From assembly GCF_000717915.1 (NCBI RefSeq), contig NZ_JOCX01000004.1, forward strand, positions 186,001-250,000: a DNA stretch of 64,000 nt. The letters are read 5' to 3'. Both the position numbers and the translations under genes were made by a program. The DNA is from Streptomyces sp. NRRL S-244 (lineage in GTDB: Bacteria > Actinomycetota > Actinomycetes > Streptomycetales > Streptomycetaceae). Positions 51,908 through 61,048 of this stretch are shown one piece after another. The notes under the pieces were generated by a model. That model saw nothing but the letters and a program-made list of their open reading frames with translations. It made no database searches and had not been told where the DNA came from. Within the stretch, counting starts at the first letter, position 1. Every line of letters begins with the position of its first letter.

Positions 51908-52980
51908 TGGCCGCACCAGCCGCCGCCCCCCTGCTGGAGGTGCGCGACCTGCGCGTCACCTTCGCCACCCCGCGCGGCCCCGTACGGGCCGTCGACTCGC
52001 TGGGCTTCACCGTCGAGACCGGGCGCACCCTCGGCATCGTCGGAGAATCCGGATCCGGCAAGTCCGTCACCTCGCTCGCCGTCATGGGCCTGCACCGGGG
52101 CGCCGAGGTCGGCGGATCCATCGCGCTCGCCGGGCAGGAGCTCACCGGGATGTCCGAGAAGGAGCTGTCCCGGCTGCGCGGGCGGAAGATGGCCATGATC
52201 TTCCAGGATCCGCTGTCCAGCCTGCACCCCTACTACACGGTCGGCGAGCAGATCGCCGAGCACTTCCGCGTGCACTTCAAGGCCGGCCGGGCCGCCGCGC
52301 GCAAACGGGCCGTCGACATGCTCGGCGAGGTCGGCATCCCGGAACCGGCCCGCCGGGCCGGGGAGTACCCGCACCAGTTCTCCGGCGGCATGCGCCAGCG
52401 CGCGATGATCGCCATGGCCCTGGCATGCGAACCCGATCTGCTGATCGCCGACGAGCCCACCACGGCCCTCGACGTGACCGTGCAGGCGCAGATCCTGGAA
52501 CTCATCGCACGGCTCCAGCAGGAGCGCGGCCTCGGCGTCGTGATGATCACCCACGACCTGGGGGTCGTCGCCCGCGTCGCCCACGAGGTACTGGTCATGT
52601 ACGGCGGCCGGGCCGCGGAACAGGCCGGGGTCGACGAGCTGTTCGCCGACCCGGCGCACCCCTACACCCGGGGCCTGCTCGACTCGCTGCCCCGGCTGGA
52701 CGACGCCGACGACGATCCACTGCGGGCGATCCCCGGCTCCCCGCCCTCCCTGCTCACGCCCGCCCCGGGGTGCGCGTTTGCCCCGCGCTGCGCGGTCGCG
52801 GCCGCCGGCACCGCGGCGGAACGGGAGCGCTGCACGGGCGAACGGCCCGAGCTCCTGCCGTACGCCGGCCCCGGCCGGCTGGCCGCCTGCCATGTCGCGG
52901 GGCGTACGGCACCGGCTGCCGGCGGTGCGGCCGCTGCCGCTGCCGCTGCCGCCGCGACCGAATCGGAGGTGTCCCGATGA
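51907..52980 (+). CDS. Peptide ABC transporter ATPase (DppD-like)
   Basis: A 357-residue ATPase: Walker [10 protein letters not shown], signature FSGGMRQR, Walker B LLIADEPT and the OppD-type C-terminal oligopeptide cysteine motif ([32 protein letters not shown]). The start ATG shares one base with the upstream stop (TGATG), and the stop overlaps the next gene by ATGA. The C-terminal Ala-rich run is low complexity. Confidence 0.94.
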   Translation: MAAPAAAPLLEVRDLRVTFATPRGPVRAVDSLGFTVETGRTLGIVGESGSGKSVTSLAVMGLHRGAEVGGSIALAGQELTGMSEKELSRLRGRKMAMIFQDPLSSLHPYYTVGEQIAEHFRVHFKAGRAAARKRAVDMLGEVGIPEPARRAGEYPHQFSGGMRQRAMIAMALACEPDLLIADEPTTALDVTVQAQILELIARLQQERGLGVVMITHDLGVVARVAHEVLVMYGGRAAEQAGVDELFADPAHPYTRGLLDSLPRLDDADDDPLRAIPGSPPSLLTPAPGCAFAPRCAVAAAGTAAERERCTGERPELLPYAGPGRLAACHVAGRTAPAAGGAAAAAAAAAATESEVSR

Positions 52981-53999
52981 GTACGCTCGTACCCGCCCCG
53001 GCGCCCGGGCCGGCCGCCCCGGACCGGACCCCGCCGGCGCTGCTCTCCGTACGCGACCTGACCATGGCCTTCCCCGGCAGACGCGCCGCGTCCGGGCGCC
53101 GGGGGGCGCCCGTGCGCGCCGTCGACGGGGTCTCCTTCGACCTCGCGGCGGGCGAAACCCTCGGCCTGGTCGGGGAGTCGGGCTGCGGGAAGTCCACCAC
53201 CGGCCGGATGCTGGTCCGGCTGCTGGAACCCACGTCGGGCAGCATCACGTTCGACGGACGGGACATCACGAGGCTCTCGCAGCGCGCGCTCCGCCCGCAC
53301 CGGCGCCACCTCCAGATGGTCTTCCAGGATCCGCACTCCTCCCTCAACCCCCGCCAGACGGTGGCCCGGATCATCTCCGACCCGCTGCTCGTGCAGGGGT
53401 GGTCGGCCTCCGACGCGCGCCGCCGGGCGGCCGAGCTGATGGACCTGGTCGGGCTGATCCCGGAGCACATCGACCGCTACCCGCACGAGTTCTCCGGCGG
53501 CCAGGCCCAGCGCATCGGCATCGCCCGCTCGCTGGCCACCAGCCCCCGCCTGATCGTCGCCGACGAGCCGGTCTCCGCCCTCGACGTCTCCGTCCAGGCG
53601 CAGATCGTCAACCTGATGGAACGGCTGCGCCGCGAACTGGGGCTGGCGTACGTGTTCATCGCGCACGACCTGTCCGTGGTGAAACGGGTCAGCGACCGGG
53701 TCGCCGTCATGTACCTCGGCCGGATCGTCGAGATCGGCGGGAAGCGCGCCCTGTACGAGAACCCCCAGCACCCGTACACCCGGGCGCTGCTCTCCGCCGT
53801 ACCGCTGCCCGACCCGGCGGCCGAGCGGCGGCGCGAGCGGATCGTGCTGCTCGGCGACCCGCCGAGCCCGGCCGCCCCGCCCCCGGGCTGCACGTTCCAC
53901 CCGCGCTGCCCGAAGGCGCAGGACGTCTGCCGCACGGACCGCCCGGTGCTGCGGATCGCCGCCTCCCGCGAGGTGGCCTGCCACTTCCCCGGTGACTGA
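52977..53999 (+). CDS. Peptide ABC transporter ATPase (DppF-like)
   Basis: A 340-residue ATPase: Walker [10 protein letters not shown], signature FSGGQAQR, Walker B LIVADEPV and the C-terminal [18 protein letters not shown] cysteine motif, with the DppF-type N-terminus. It completes the importer (one lipoprotein, two permeases, two ATPases) and is followed by a terminator. Confidence 0.94.
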   Translation: MSTLVPAPAPGPAAPDRTPPALLSVRDLTMAFPGRRAASGRRGAPVRAVDGVSFDLAAGETLGLVGESGCGKSTTGRMLVRLLEPTSGSITFDGRDITRLSQRALRPHRRHLQMVFQDPHSSLNPRQTVARIISDPLLVQGWSASDARRRAAELMDLVGLIPEHIDRYPHEFSGGQAQRIGIARSLATSPRLIVADEPVSALDVSVQAQIVNLMERLRRELGLAYVFIAHDLSVVKRVSDRVAVMYLGRIVEIGGKRALYENPQHPYTRALLSAVPLPDPAAERRRERIVLLGDPPSPAAPPPGCTFHPRCPKAQDVCRTDRPVLRIAASREVACHFPGD

Positions 54000-54021
54000 C
54001 GGGGATCCAGGGGAAGAAGGA

Positions 54022-54062
54022 GGAGGGCCCCGGCGCCGACACGATCGGCTCCGGGGCCCTCC
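54022..54062. terminator. Strong hairpin after the peptide importer operon
   Basis: GGAGGGCCCCGG and CCGGGGCCCTCC form a twelve-base-pair stem, extended inside by GCCGA/TCGGC. It starts 23 bases after the last ATPase gene. Confidence 0.8.
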
Positions 54063-54129
54063 GCCGTCGGAGGCGCCCGAGGGGTGCCCCGCGGCGGACC
54101 GCCCGCCGGGCTGATGGCATGATCACGGC

Positions 54130-54789
54130 GTGACCAGCGAAATCACCCGGCCGGGCCCCGCGAAATTCGTCCTCTTCGACGTCGACGGCACGTTGATCGA
54201 CGCGGTGGCGAACCAGCGCCGGGTCTGGGCGACATGGGCGGCGCGGTACGGACTCGACCCCGACGCGGTCCACCGCGTGGCGCTCCGGACCCGCCCCATG
54301 GAGACCTTCGCCGAGGTGGCGCCCGGGCAGGACCCGCAGGCCTGCCTGGCCGCGCTGCACGAACTGGAGGACGAAGACGTCCGCACCGGTGCCTATGCCG
54401 CCTTCCCCGGTGCGCCGGAGCTGCTCTCCGGCCTGCCCTCGGGCGGCTGGGCCCTGGTGACCTCGAACTACGAGCACCGGGTGCGCGGGCGGTTCGCCCG
54501 GACCGGACTGCCGGTTCCGGGCGTACTCGTGGACGCCTCCGCCGTCGCCGAGGGCAAGCCGTCCCCGGTCCCCTACCTGCTGGCCGCGGAGCGCCTCGGT
54601 GCCCGGCCGCAGGACTGCCTGGTCATCGAGGACGCGCCGTCCGGCGTCGAGTCCGGACTGCGGGCCGGCATGACGGTGTGGGGGGTCAACACACCGGCCC
54701 CGGTGGACGGGGTGCACCGCCACTTCGCGAGCCTGCACGAGGCGGCGCCCGCGATCCTCGCCTTCGCGACGGGGTCACTCGCCGCTTAG
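54130..54789 (+). CDS. HAD-superfamily hydrolase
   Basis: A 219-residue HAD phosphatase: LFDVDGTLID, VTSNYEHR (motif II), Lys in EGKPSPVPYL and VIEDAPSG. A CATGAT -10-like box ends six bases before the GTG, suggesting a leaderless transcript. It lies between the importer and the S9 peptidase; no functional link is seen. The stop TAG lies in the first unit of a 19-base repeat. Confidence 0.82.
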   Translation: MTSEITRPGPAKFVLFDVDGTLIDAVANQRRVWATWAARYGLDPDAVHRVALRTRPMETFAEVAPGQDPQACLAALHELEDEDVRTGAYAAFPGAPELLSGLPSGGWALVTSNYEHRVRGRFARTGLPVPGVLVDASAVAEGKPSPVPYLLAAERLGARPQDCLVIEDAPSGVESGLRAGMTVWGVNTPAPVDGVHRHFASLHEAAPAILAFATGSLAA

Positions 54790-54837
54790 GCGTTCCCTCA
54801 CCGCTTAGGCGTCCCCTCGCCGCTTAGCGGTGTTCCT
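54780..54837. repeat. Three tandem 19-20-base repeats between convergent genes
   Basis: Units CGCCGCTTAGGCGTTCCCT (54780-54798), CACCGCTTAGGCGTCCCCT (54799-54817) and a diverged third (54818-54837). Each contains GCTTAG and a possible small hairpin; the third forms CCGC-TTA-GCGG. They span the gap between the HAD stop and the S9 peptidase stop. Confidence 0.75.
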
Positions 54838-56957
54838 CACGCCAGTTCGCGGCGGAAGAACTCCAGCTCCAGCGCCGTGATCTTCTCCCGGGCCCCGTTC
54901 GGGGTCATGTGCGTGACCCCGGGGAGGGCCAGGAGCTGGTGGGGGCGGCCCGCGTCGGTCAGCGCCTGCGAGAGCCGCAGGGTGTGCGAGGGGTGGACGT
55001 TGTCGTCGGCCAGGCCCGTGATCAGCATCAGCGGCCGGGCCAGGTGCGGGGCGTCGGGGATCAGGGAGTCCCGCTCGTAGACGTCCGCGTGCTCCTGGGG
55101 GAGGCCCAGGTACCGCTCGGTGTAGGCCGTGTCGTACTGGCGGAAGTCGGTCGGCGCGGCCCCGGCGGCCGCGGCGTGGAACACGTCCGGGCGGCGCAGC
55201 ACGGCCATCGCGGAGAGGTAGCCGCCGTACGACCAGCCGCGCACCCCGACCCGGCCGAGGTCCAGGTCGCCGTGGCGGGCGGCGAGCGCGTGCAGGGCCG
55301 CGACCTGGTCGTCCAGGGTGACTTCGGAGAACCCGCGGTACATGGCGTGGGTGAAGGCGGGCGAGACGTACGGGGTCCCGCGGTTGTCGACGGTCACCAC
55401 CGCGAAGCCCCGGTCGGCCCACCACTGGCGCTGCTGCCAGCGGCGCGGCTCGGCGGAGACGTCCTGGTAGCCGGGGCCGCCGTAGCTGTCCATCAGCACG
55501 GGCAGCCGCCGGCCGGGGACATGGCCGCGGGGGAGTACGAGCGCGGTGGGGATGCCGTGTTCGGTGACCCGCTCCAGGACCGGGACCACCCGGTAGGGCA
55601 GCGGCGCGGACAGGTCGGCCGGTACGAACTCCCGCCCGTCGGCGGTGCGTACGCTGCGCCGGATCCCGTCGGCGTCGGCGCTGGTCAGGAGCAGCGCTCC
55701 GGCCGAGGCGAGGACGCCGTGCACGCCGGGTCCGTCGGCGAGCGGGGTCAGCTCCCCCGTGGCGGGGTCGAGGAGCAGCACCTGCTGTTCGGCGGGGTCG
55801 CGTTGCCCGGCCTCGATCAGCAGCCGGCCCTGGTGGACCCCGGCCACCCGGCGGACCTGGATCCCGCTCCCGGTCAGCAGTTCCCCGTCGAGGGCGAGGG
55901 CGCGGGCGGCGCCGCCCGGAGTGTCGGCGGCGGTGAGCATCCGCCCGTCGGCGAGCCGGGCCGGGGTGCCGGGCAGCAGCGGGTCGACCCAGTGGGGGTG
56001 CACGGTACGTGACAGCTCCCGGGTACGGCCGGTGGCCGGGTCGGCGGTGAGCAGCAGCACGTTCTGCTGGAGCCGGTCCTGGACGGTCAGCAGGATCTCC
56101 GTCTGCGACTCCCAGTCGGCGTCGGAGACGTAAGGGTACGCCGCCGCGTCCCAGTCGAGCCGTACCCGGGCGCCGTCCGGGCGGAGCACCCACAGCTGGA
56201 CCTCGGCGTTGGGCCCGCCCGCCTCGGGGTACGCGAAGTCCTCGGCCGGCAGCTCGGGGTGCGCGGGGTCGGCGAAGTGGCGCCGCTGGAGGGCGGTTTC
56301 GTCCACGCGGGCGGCCAGCAGGGTCCGGCCGTCGGGGGACCACCAGTGGCCCCGGTCCCGGCCCAGCTCCTCGGCGGCGGCGAACTCCGCGAGGCCCCAG
56401 CGGGCTCCGTCGGCGGGGCTGATCCGGCCGCCGGGGGAGGTGTGCAGGGCGTCGCCGGTGACGTACGCGGTGCGGGAGCCGTCGGCGTTGAGGCGGGGAT
56501 CGAGGGCGGGCCCGGCGGCCGGGACCTCCTCGGCCGGCTGCCCGGCCCCCTGGCCGGACCGCTCGCAGGGGCCCTGGCCGGACCGGTCGCCGGGGCCCTC
56601 GCCGGGTCCCTCGTAACCCACCCGGTACAGCCGCCCGTACAGCGGGAACACCGCGCTGCGGCCGTCGCCGGAGAGCGCGTACGAGCCGATCCCGGCGGCC
56701 ACGAGCCGGGTGCGCTCCCGCAGCCGGCGCTCGGCGGCCGGCAGGGTGCCCGGCTCGGGGGACAGCTCGCGCGGGTCGGCGAGCCGGGTTTCGGCGCCGG
56801 TGGCGGTGTCCAGGACCCAGAGGCTGTCGAAGGCGTCGGTGGGGCCGGTGGAGCGGAGGAACCAGAGCAGCCGGCCGTCGTCCCCGAAGGAGAACGCGCG
56901 CGGGGCGCCGTACGTGAAGCGGCCGGTGCTCGCGGAGAGCCTGAGGAAGTCATCCAT
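54837..56957 (-). CDS. S9 family peptidase, dipeptidyl-peptidase-IV type
   Basis: A 706-residue cytosolic serine peptidase. An N-terminal beta-propeller (residues 20-430) is followed by an alpha/beta-hydrolase domain with nucleophile Ser in GWSYGGYLSAM, Asp in LADDNVHPSH and His in GVTHMTPNG. DPP-IV-type enzymes release X-Pro dipeptides, complementing PepP on imported collagen peptides. There is no signal peptide. A Gly/Pro/Ser repeat insertion (GEGPGDRSGQGP) sits in a propeller loop near residues 118-140. The promoter region carries the island motif. Confidence 0.92.
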   Translation of the reverse strand: MDDFLRLSASTGRFTYGAPRAFSFGDDGRLLWFLRSTGPTDAFDSLWVLDTATGAETRLADPRELSPEPGTLPAAERRLRERTRLVAAGIGSYALSGDGRSAVFPLYGRLYRVGYEGPGEGPGDRSGQGPCERSGQGAGQPAEEVPAAGPALDPRLNADGSRTAYVTGDALHTSPGGRISPADGARWGLAEFAAAEELGRDRGHWWSPDGRTLLAARVDETALQRRHFADPAHPELPAEDFAYPEAGGPNAEVQLWVLRPDGARVRLDWDAAAYPYVSDADWESQTEILLTVQDRLQQNVLLLTADPATGRTRELSRTVHPHWVDPLLPGTPARLADGRMLTAADTPGGAARALALDGELLTGSGIQVRRVAGVHQGRLLIEAGQRDPAEQQVLLLDPATGELTPLADGPGVHGVLASAGALLLTSADADGIRRSVRTADGREFVPADLSAPLPYRVVPVLERVTEHGIPTALVLPRGHVPGRRLPVLMDSYGGPGYQDVSAEPRRWQQRQWWADRGFAVVTVDNRGTPYVSPAFTHAMYRGFSEVTLDDQVAALHALAARHGDLDLGRVGVRGWSYGGYLSAMAVLRRPDVFHAAAAGAAPTDFRQYDTAYTERYLGLPQEHADVYERDSLIPDAPHLARPLMLITGLADDNVHPSHTLRLSQALTDAGRPHQLLALPGVTHMTPNGAREKITALELEFFRRELA

Positions 56958-56963
56958 GATCGT

Positions 56964-56988
56964 AGTGTGTCATGTGAAATGGCACACT
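56964..56988. promoter_or_regulatory. Palindrome and operator motif between S9 peptidase and MFS genes
   Basis: AGTGTG-T-CAT-GTGAA-ATG-G-CACACT is an inverted repeat with nine matching pairs per arm. It contains GTGAAATGGCAC (56974-56985), which matches the collagenase operator (reverse strand GTGAAATTGCAC) at 11 of 12 positions. It lies 7-31 bases from the peptidase start. Confidence 0.65.
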
Positions 56989-57054
56989 GTACATGTCATG
57001 CAGCCTAGGCCATTCGAGTGGTGTACCCCCCTCTCCAGGTTTAGCGTCGAAAAG

Positions 57055-58602
57055 GTGGACGGGAACGCAAAGCCGACGAGCAACAGCACCGACGGCAAGG
57101 TCCGAGGGAGCGGCAACGGGCTCGCGCTGTTCGTCATCGCGTCCTGCCAGCTCATGGTCGTTCTCGACATCACCATCGTGAACATCGCGCTCCCGCACAT
57201 CCAGACGGCCCTCGGCTTCTCCACCGAGAGCCTGTCCTGGGTCGTCAACGCGTACACCCTCACCTTCGGCGGACTGCTCCTGCTCGGCGGACGCACCGGC
57301 GACATCCTCGGCCGCAAGCGCGTGTTCATCGCCGGCGTGCTGCTCTTCGGCCTGGCCTCGATGCTGGGCGGGCTCGCGCAGAACGAGGGCCAGCTGATGG
57401 GCGCCCGCGCCCTACAGGGCGTCGGCGCCGCCATCGCCTCCCCGACCGCGCTGGCGCTGATCTCCACCACCTTCCGTGAAGGCCCGGCCCGCAACCGGGC
57501 GTTCGGCGTGTTCGCCGCGGTCTCGGCGGGCGGCGGCGCGATCGGGCTGCTGGCCGGCGGCATCCTCGTCGAATGGCTCAGCTGGCGCTGGGTGCTCTTC
57601 GTCAACGTTCCGATCGCCCTGGCCATCGCCTTCATGGCCAGGCGGGTCATCCACGAGTCCGAACGCCATCCCGGACACTTCGACCTCGCCGGCGCACTGC
57701 TGTCCACCCTGGGCATGATCGCGCTCGTCTACGGCTTCATCCGCGCCGCCGAGGAGGGCTGGACCGACCCGATCACCCTCGCTTCCTTCGGGGCGGCCGT
57801 GGTCCTGCTCCTGCTGTTCTTCCTCAACGAGCGGCGTTCGCCGCAGCCGATCACGCCGCTGCACATGTTCGCCGACCGCAACCGGGCCGGCTCCTACGGG
57901 ATCATGCTCTTCCTCGCCTGCGCGATGTTCGGCATGTTCTTCTTCCTGACCCTGTTCGTGCAGAACGTGCTGGGGTTCAGCCCGCTGGAAGCCGGCCTCG
58001 CCTTCCTGCCGGTCAGCGTCGTCATCGCCGTCGGCGCGGGCATCACCTCCCAGCTGCTGCCGAAGCTCGGGCCGAAACCGTTCATGGTGACGGGCGCCCT
58101 GTGCTCGGCGGCCGGCCTGGCCTGGCTGACGCAGACCGACATCCACTCCACGTACCTCGGCAGCATCCTGGGTCCGATGCTCGTGTTCAGCCTCGGCATG
58201 GGCATGCAGTTCGTCTCGCTGACCCTGATGGCCCTGTCCAACGTCGCCGACCGGGAGTCGGGCGCGGCCTCCGGCCTGCTCAACACGACGCAGCAGGTGG
58301 GCGGATCGCTCGGTCTGTCCATCCTGGTCACCGTCTTCGGCACGGCCAGCCGCAACGAGGCACACGACCAGGTCCCGGCCTTCCTGAGCCAGGCCGATCC
58401 GGCCCAGAAGGCCATGTTCCTGCGGACCGGCCAGCTGCCGGACCCGTGGGGCGACCAGGTGCTCACCTCCGGCGTGAGCGCCGCGTTCATCGTCGCCGCC
58501 TGCTTCGCCCTGATCGCGGCGGTCATCGCGCTGTTCGCGATCCAGGTCCGCCCCTCGGACCTGGAGCGCCTCAAGGGCAACCACACCCCGACGGCGGTCT
58601 GA
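57055..58602 (+). CDS. DHA2-type MFS transporter (drug/proton antiporter family)
   Basis: About 515 residues with 14 predicted membrane helices. Visible motifs: LDITIVNIALPHIQ in helix 1 (motif D1), GRTGDILGRKRVF in the helix 2-3 loop (motif A) and GAAIASPTALALISTTF with the downstream helix 5 region (motif C). The start is uncertain: GTG 57055 gives a normal 22-residue tail, while ATG 56998 lies next to the operator. It is divergent from the S9 peptidase and may share its operator; export of an amino acid or antibiotic is possible. Confidence 0.87.
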   Translation: MDGNAKPTSNSTDGKVRGSGNGLALFVIASCQLMVVLDITIVNIALPHIQTALGFSTESLSWVVNAYTLTFGGLLLLGGRTGDILGRKRVFIAGVLLFGLASMLGGLAQNEGQLMGARALQGVGAAIASPTALALISTTFREGPARNRAFGVFAAVSAGGGAIGLLAGGILVEWLSWRWVLFVNVPIALAIAFMARRVIHESERHPGHFDLAGALLSTLGMIALVYGFIRAAEEGWTDPITLASFGAAVVLLLLFFLNERRSPQPITPLHMFADRNRAGSYGIMLFLACAMFGMFFFLTLFVQNVLGFSPLEAGLAFLPVSVVIAVGAGITSQLLPKLGPKPFMVTGALCSAAGLAWLTQTDIHSTYLGSILGPMLVFSLGMGMQFVSLTLMALSNVADRESGAASGLLNTTQQVGGSLGLSILVTVFGTASRNEAHDQVPAFLSQADPAQKAMFLRTGQLPDPWGDQVLTSGVSAAFIVAACFALIAAVIALFAIQVRPSDLERLKGNHTPTAV

Positions 58603-58692
58603 GGCCGCCGCCGGCGGTACCGGGCCACGCGCCGCCGGGCGGTGCCGGAACCGCCTGCCGGAGCCGCTTGCCCGAGCGCCTGCCCGAGCCGC

Positions 58693-60102
58693 TTACCGGC
58701 TCGCGTCCTTGATCCGGCAGCGGATCGGGCCTTCGGCCCGGAGGGTGATCCCGGCGCTGACCGGAACGTCGGTGTCCACGGCCTCGAACTCGTACGCGCG
58801 CAGGATCATCGCCAGTGCGATCACCGACTCCAGCATCGAGAAGTGCTGCCCGATGCAGGCGCGCGGGCCGCCGCCGAACGGGAACCAGGCGTAGCGGGGG
58901 CGCCCGGCCTCCGCCTGCGGAGTGAAGCGCTCCGGGTCGAAGCGGTCCGGGTCCGGCCAGTGGCGGGGGTGGCGGTGCGTCACCCACGGGGCCAGGATCA
59001 CGTCCGCGCCCGCCGGGATGACCAGGCCCCCGACCTCGGTCGCCGCGACCGAGCTGCGGCCGATGACCGGGGCCGCCGGGTAGAGCCGCATCGCCTCCTT
59101 GAGGATCTGCGTGAGGTACGGCAGCCGGTCCAGGTCGGCGGCCTGCGGCGTACGGTCGCCCAGGACGCGGGAGACCTCCTCGCGGGCCCGCGCCTGCTGC
59201 TCGGGGTGGCGGGCCAGCAGGTGCAGGGAGAAGGCGAGCGAGGTGGCGGTCGTCTCGTGCCCGGCGAGCAGGAAGATCAGCACCTGGTCGCGCAGTTCGG
59301 CCGCGTCGAACTCCCCGTCGTCCGTGCTGGAGGCGGCGGCGAGCAGGCTCAGCAGGTCCTCGCCGGGGCCCGAGCCGGGGCCCGGTCCGGCGGCCGTACC
59401 GCCGCTGCGCCTCGCGGCGATGATGGTGTCGCACGCCGCGTACAGCTCGGCCATCGCGGCGGCCGCCCGCTTGTTGGCCGGAGTGGGCCAGCTGCGCGGG
59501 ACGTTGGCGGGGGAGTAACCGCGGCGCAGCACGTAGTCGGTGATGACCGGAAAACACCGGTCGACGACGTCGACGGTGGTCTCCACGTCGGTGCCGAAGA
59601 GGATGCGGGCGACCGCGCGCAGGGCGAGCCGCATCATCTCCTCGCCGACGTCGACCACCGCGCCCGGAGCCCGCTCCCAGCCCGCGACGACCGCCCGGGT
59701 CTCGGCGGCGACGGCTCCCGCGTAGCCGTCGACCCGGCGCTTGGTGAACAGGGGCTGGACGAGCCGCCGCTGGCGCAGGTAGTCCTCGTCCTGGCTGGTC
59801 AGCAGACCGTTCCCGAAGGAGTCCCGGAGCTCCTGGTAGAAGGTGTTGTCCTTGCGGAAGTTGGCGGACTCCGAGGCCAGGACCTGCTGCGCGCCCTCGG
59901 CGGAGAAGACGCCGTAGAGCTCGCCGCGCAGCCCGGGCGGACCGGCGGTGATCCGTACGACGTCGCCGTGCCGCTGCTGGGCGCGCAGGTACGTCCCGAG
60001 CGAGTCCGATTTCAGGTCGAAGAGCGAACCGAGCAGCGGGACCCCGCCGAGCGTCGGAACCTCCGTACCGCTTCCGGATCCCGTCCCTGTTTCCACTGCC
60101 AT
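58693..60102 (-). CDS. Cytochrome P450
   Basis: A 469-residue P450 with the I-helix LLAGHETTATSL, the K-helix ExxR in KEAMRLYPAAP and the heme ligand Cys416 in FGGGPRACIGQ. Longer and more CYP102/CYP4-like than typical class I Streptomyces P450s; no fused reductase and no adjacent ferredoxin. ATG 60102 follows GGGGGCGG. A Gly/Ser repeat (GTGSGSG) is near the N-terminus and a Gly/Pro insertion (AAGPGPGSGPG) lies before the I-helix. Substrate unknown. Confidence 0.92.
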   Translation of the reverse strand: MAVETGTGSGSGTEVPTLGGVPLLGSLFDLKSDSLGTYLRAQQRHGDVVRITAGPPGLRGELYGVFSAEGAQQVLASESANFRKDNTFYQELRDSFGNGLLTSQDEDYLRQRRLVQPLFTKRRVDGYAGAVAAETRAVVAGWERAPGAVVDVGEEMMRLALRAVARILFGTDVETTVDVVDRCFPVITDYVLRRGYSPANVPRSWPTPANKRAAAAMAELYAACDTIIAARRSGGTAAGPGPGSGPGEDLLSLLAAASSTDDGEFDAAELRDQVLIFLLAGHETTATSLAFSLHLLARHPEQQARAREEVSRVLGDRTPQAADLDRLPYLTQILKEAMRLYPAAPVIGRSSVAATEVGGLVIPAGADVILAPWVTHRHPRHWPDPDRFDPERFTPQAEAGRPRYAWFPFGGGPRACIGQHFSMLESVIALAMILRAYEFEAVDTDVPVSAGITLRAEGPIRCRIKDASR

Positions 60103-60222
60103 GGCCGCCCCCTCGACACCGTACCGACGGGCCCGATTCTGCACGTCCGACGGACGCCACGCCGAGGACGCCGCCGCCGACCGGCTGAATCCGGCCGCTC
60201 GGCAGGGGCCTGCGTGCGCAGG

Positions 60223-60861
60223 CTACTTGTCGCAGGCGATGCCGTCCTTGTCCCGGTCGAGGGCCTCGCGGTACCCGGGCTGGCCGCGCCGCATGGGCGC
60301 GGCTCCCGCGGCCTTGGCCTCGGCGCAGCTCTTGTAGTACGCGCTGCTCCCCGCCCCGCTGACGCCCCCGTCGCCGCCGGTGGAGCCGCCGTCGGTCGGG
60401 GGCGAGGTCTTCGGCTTCGGCGGGGCGGGAGTCGGGCTCGCCGCCGGGGCCTTGGACGGGGCGAGGGAGGCGCCGGCCTTGTCCGGGCAGGGCCGGCCGG
60501 CCGCGACGAGGGAGAGCTCGACGGTGGACGCCGGCTCCACGGGGGCCCCGGCCGCCGGGGTCTGGAAGCAGACCGCCCAGGCGGCGTGGTCCGCGGCCAA
60601 CGGCACGTTCGAGTGGGCGCTGCGCGCCTCGACGGGCTTGGTGACCAGCTTCTTCGCGGCGCCCTCGGCGTCGGCGAACTTCTGCCCGACCAGCGAGGGC
60701 ATGGCGGGCGTACTGGGCGGGGACGAGGGCGAGGGCGAGGCGGCGGCAGCGCTGCTCGCGCCCGCCGGGCCCTTCTTCGGCGCCGGATCCTCGCACCCGC
60801 TGCCGAGCACGAGCACCGCCCCCACGACCGCTGCCACGGCAATTCCCCGACGGTGGAACAT
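60223..60861 (-). CDS. Lipoprotein with PASTA-like and excalibur domains
   Basis: A 212-residue lipoprotein (lipobox VLGSGC, Cys near 23). One PASTA-like unit (MPSLVGQKFADAEGAAKKLV, then VCFQTPAAGAPV) is followed by a Pro/Lys/Ser-rich linker and a C-terminal excalibur Ca-binding motif (YYKSCAEAKAAGAAP and DRDKDGIACDK). It shares the PASTA-VCFQ design with the protein at 15972-17036, so the two are probably related. Likely located at the cell surface; function unknown. Confidence 0.85.
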   Translation of the reverse strand: MFHRRGIAVAAVVGAVLVLGSGCEDPAPKKGPAGASSAAAASPSPSSPPSTPAMPSLVGQKFADAEGAAKKLVTKPVEARSAHSNVPLAADHAAWAVCFQTPAAGAPVEPASTVELSLVAAGRPCPDKAGASLAPSKAPAASPTPAPPKPKTSPPTDGGSTGGDGGVSGAGSSAYYKSCAEAKAAGAAPMRRGQPGYREALDRDKDGIACDK

Positions 60862-60975
60862 GGATGACCCCCCAAGATCAACGCTCTGCGGAACCGCCGC
60901 AGCGTACGCGTGTCACCCGCCCCGCATGAAGCCCTTTCACGCCAACTTCCCGGCAGGCCCGCCAGGACACACGGA

Positions 60976-61013
60976 AGCCCCGCCGTTCCCACGGACGCGG
61001 GAACGACGGGGCT
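60976..61013 (-). terminator. Hairpin terminator after the MurA-like gene
   Basis: AGCCCCGCCGTTCCC pairs with GGGAACGACGGGGCT (one mismatch) around an eight-base loop, 36 bases past the stop at 61049 on the minus strand. Confidence 0.75.
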
Positions 61014-61048
61014 CCGAGCTGCGAGCCGGGCGCGGGCGCGGGCCCGGC

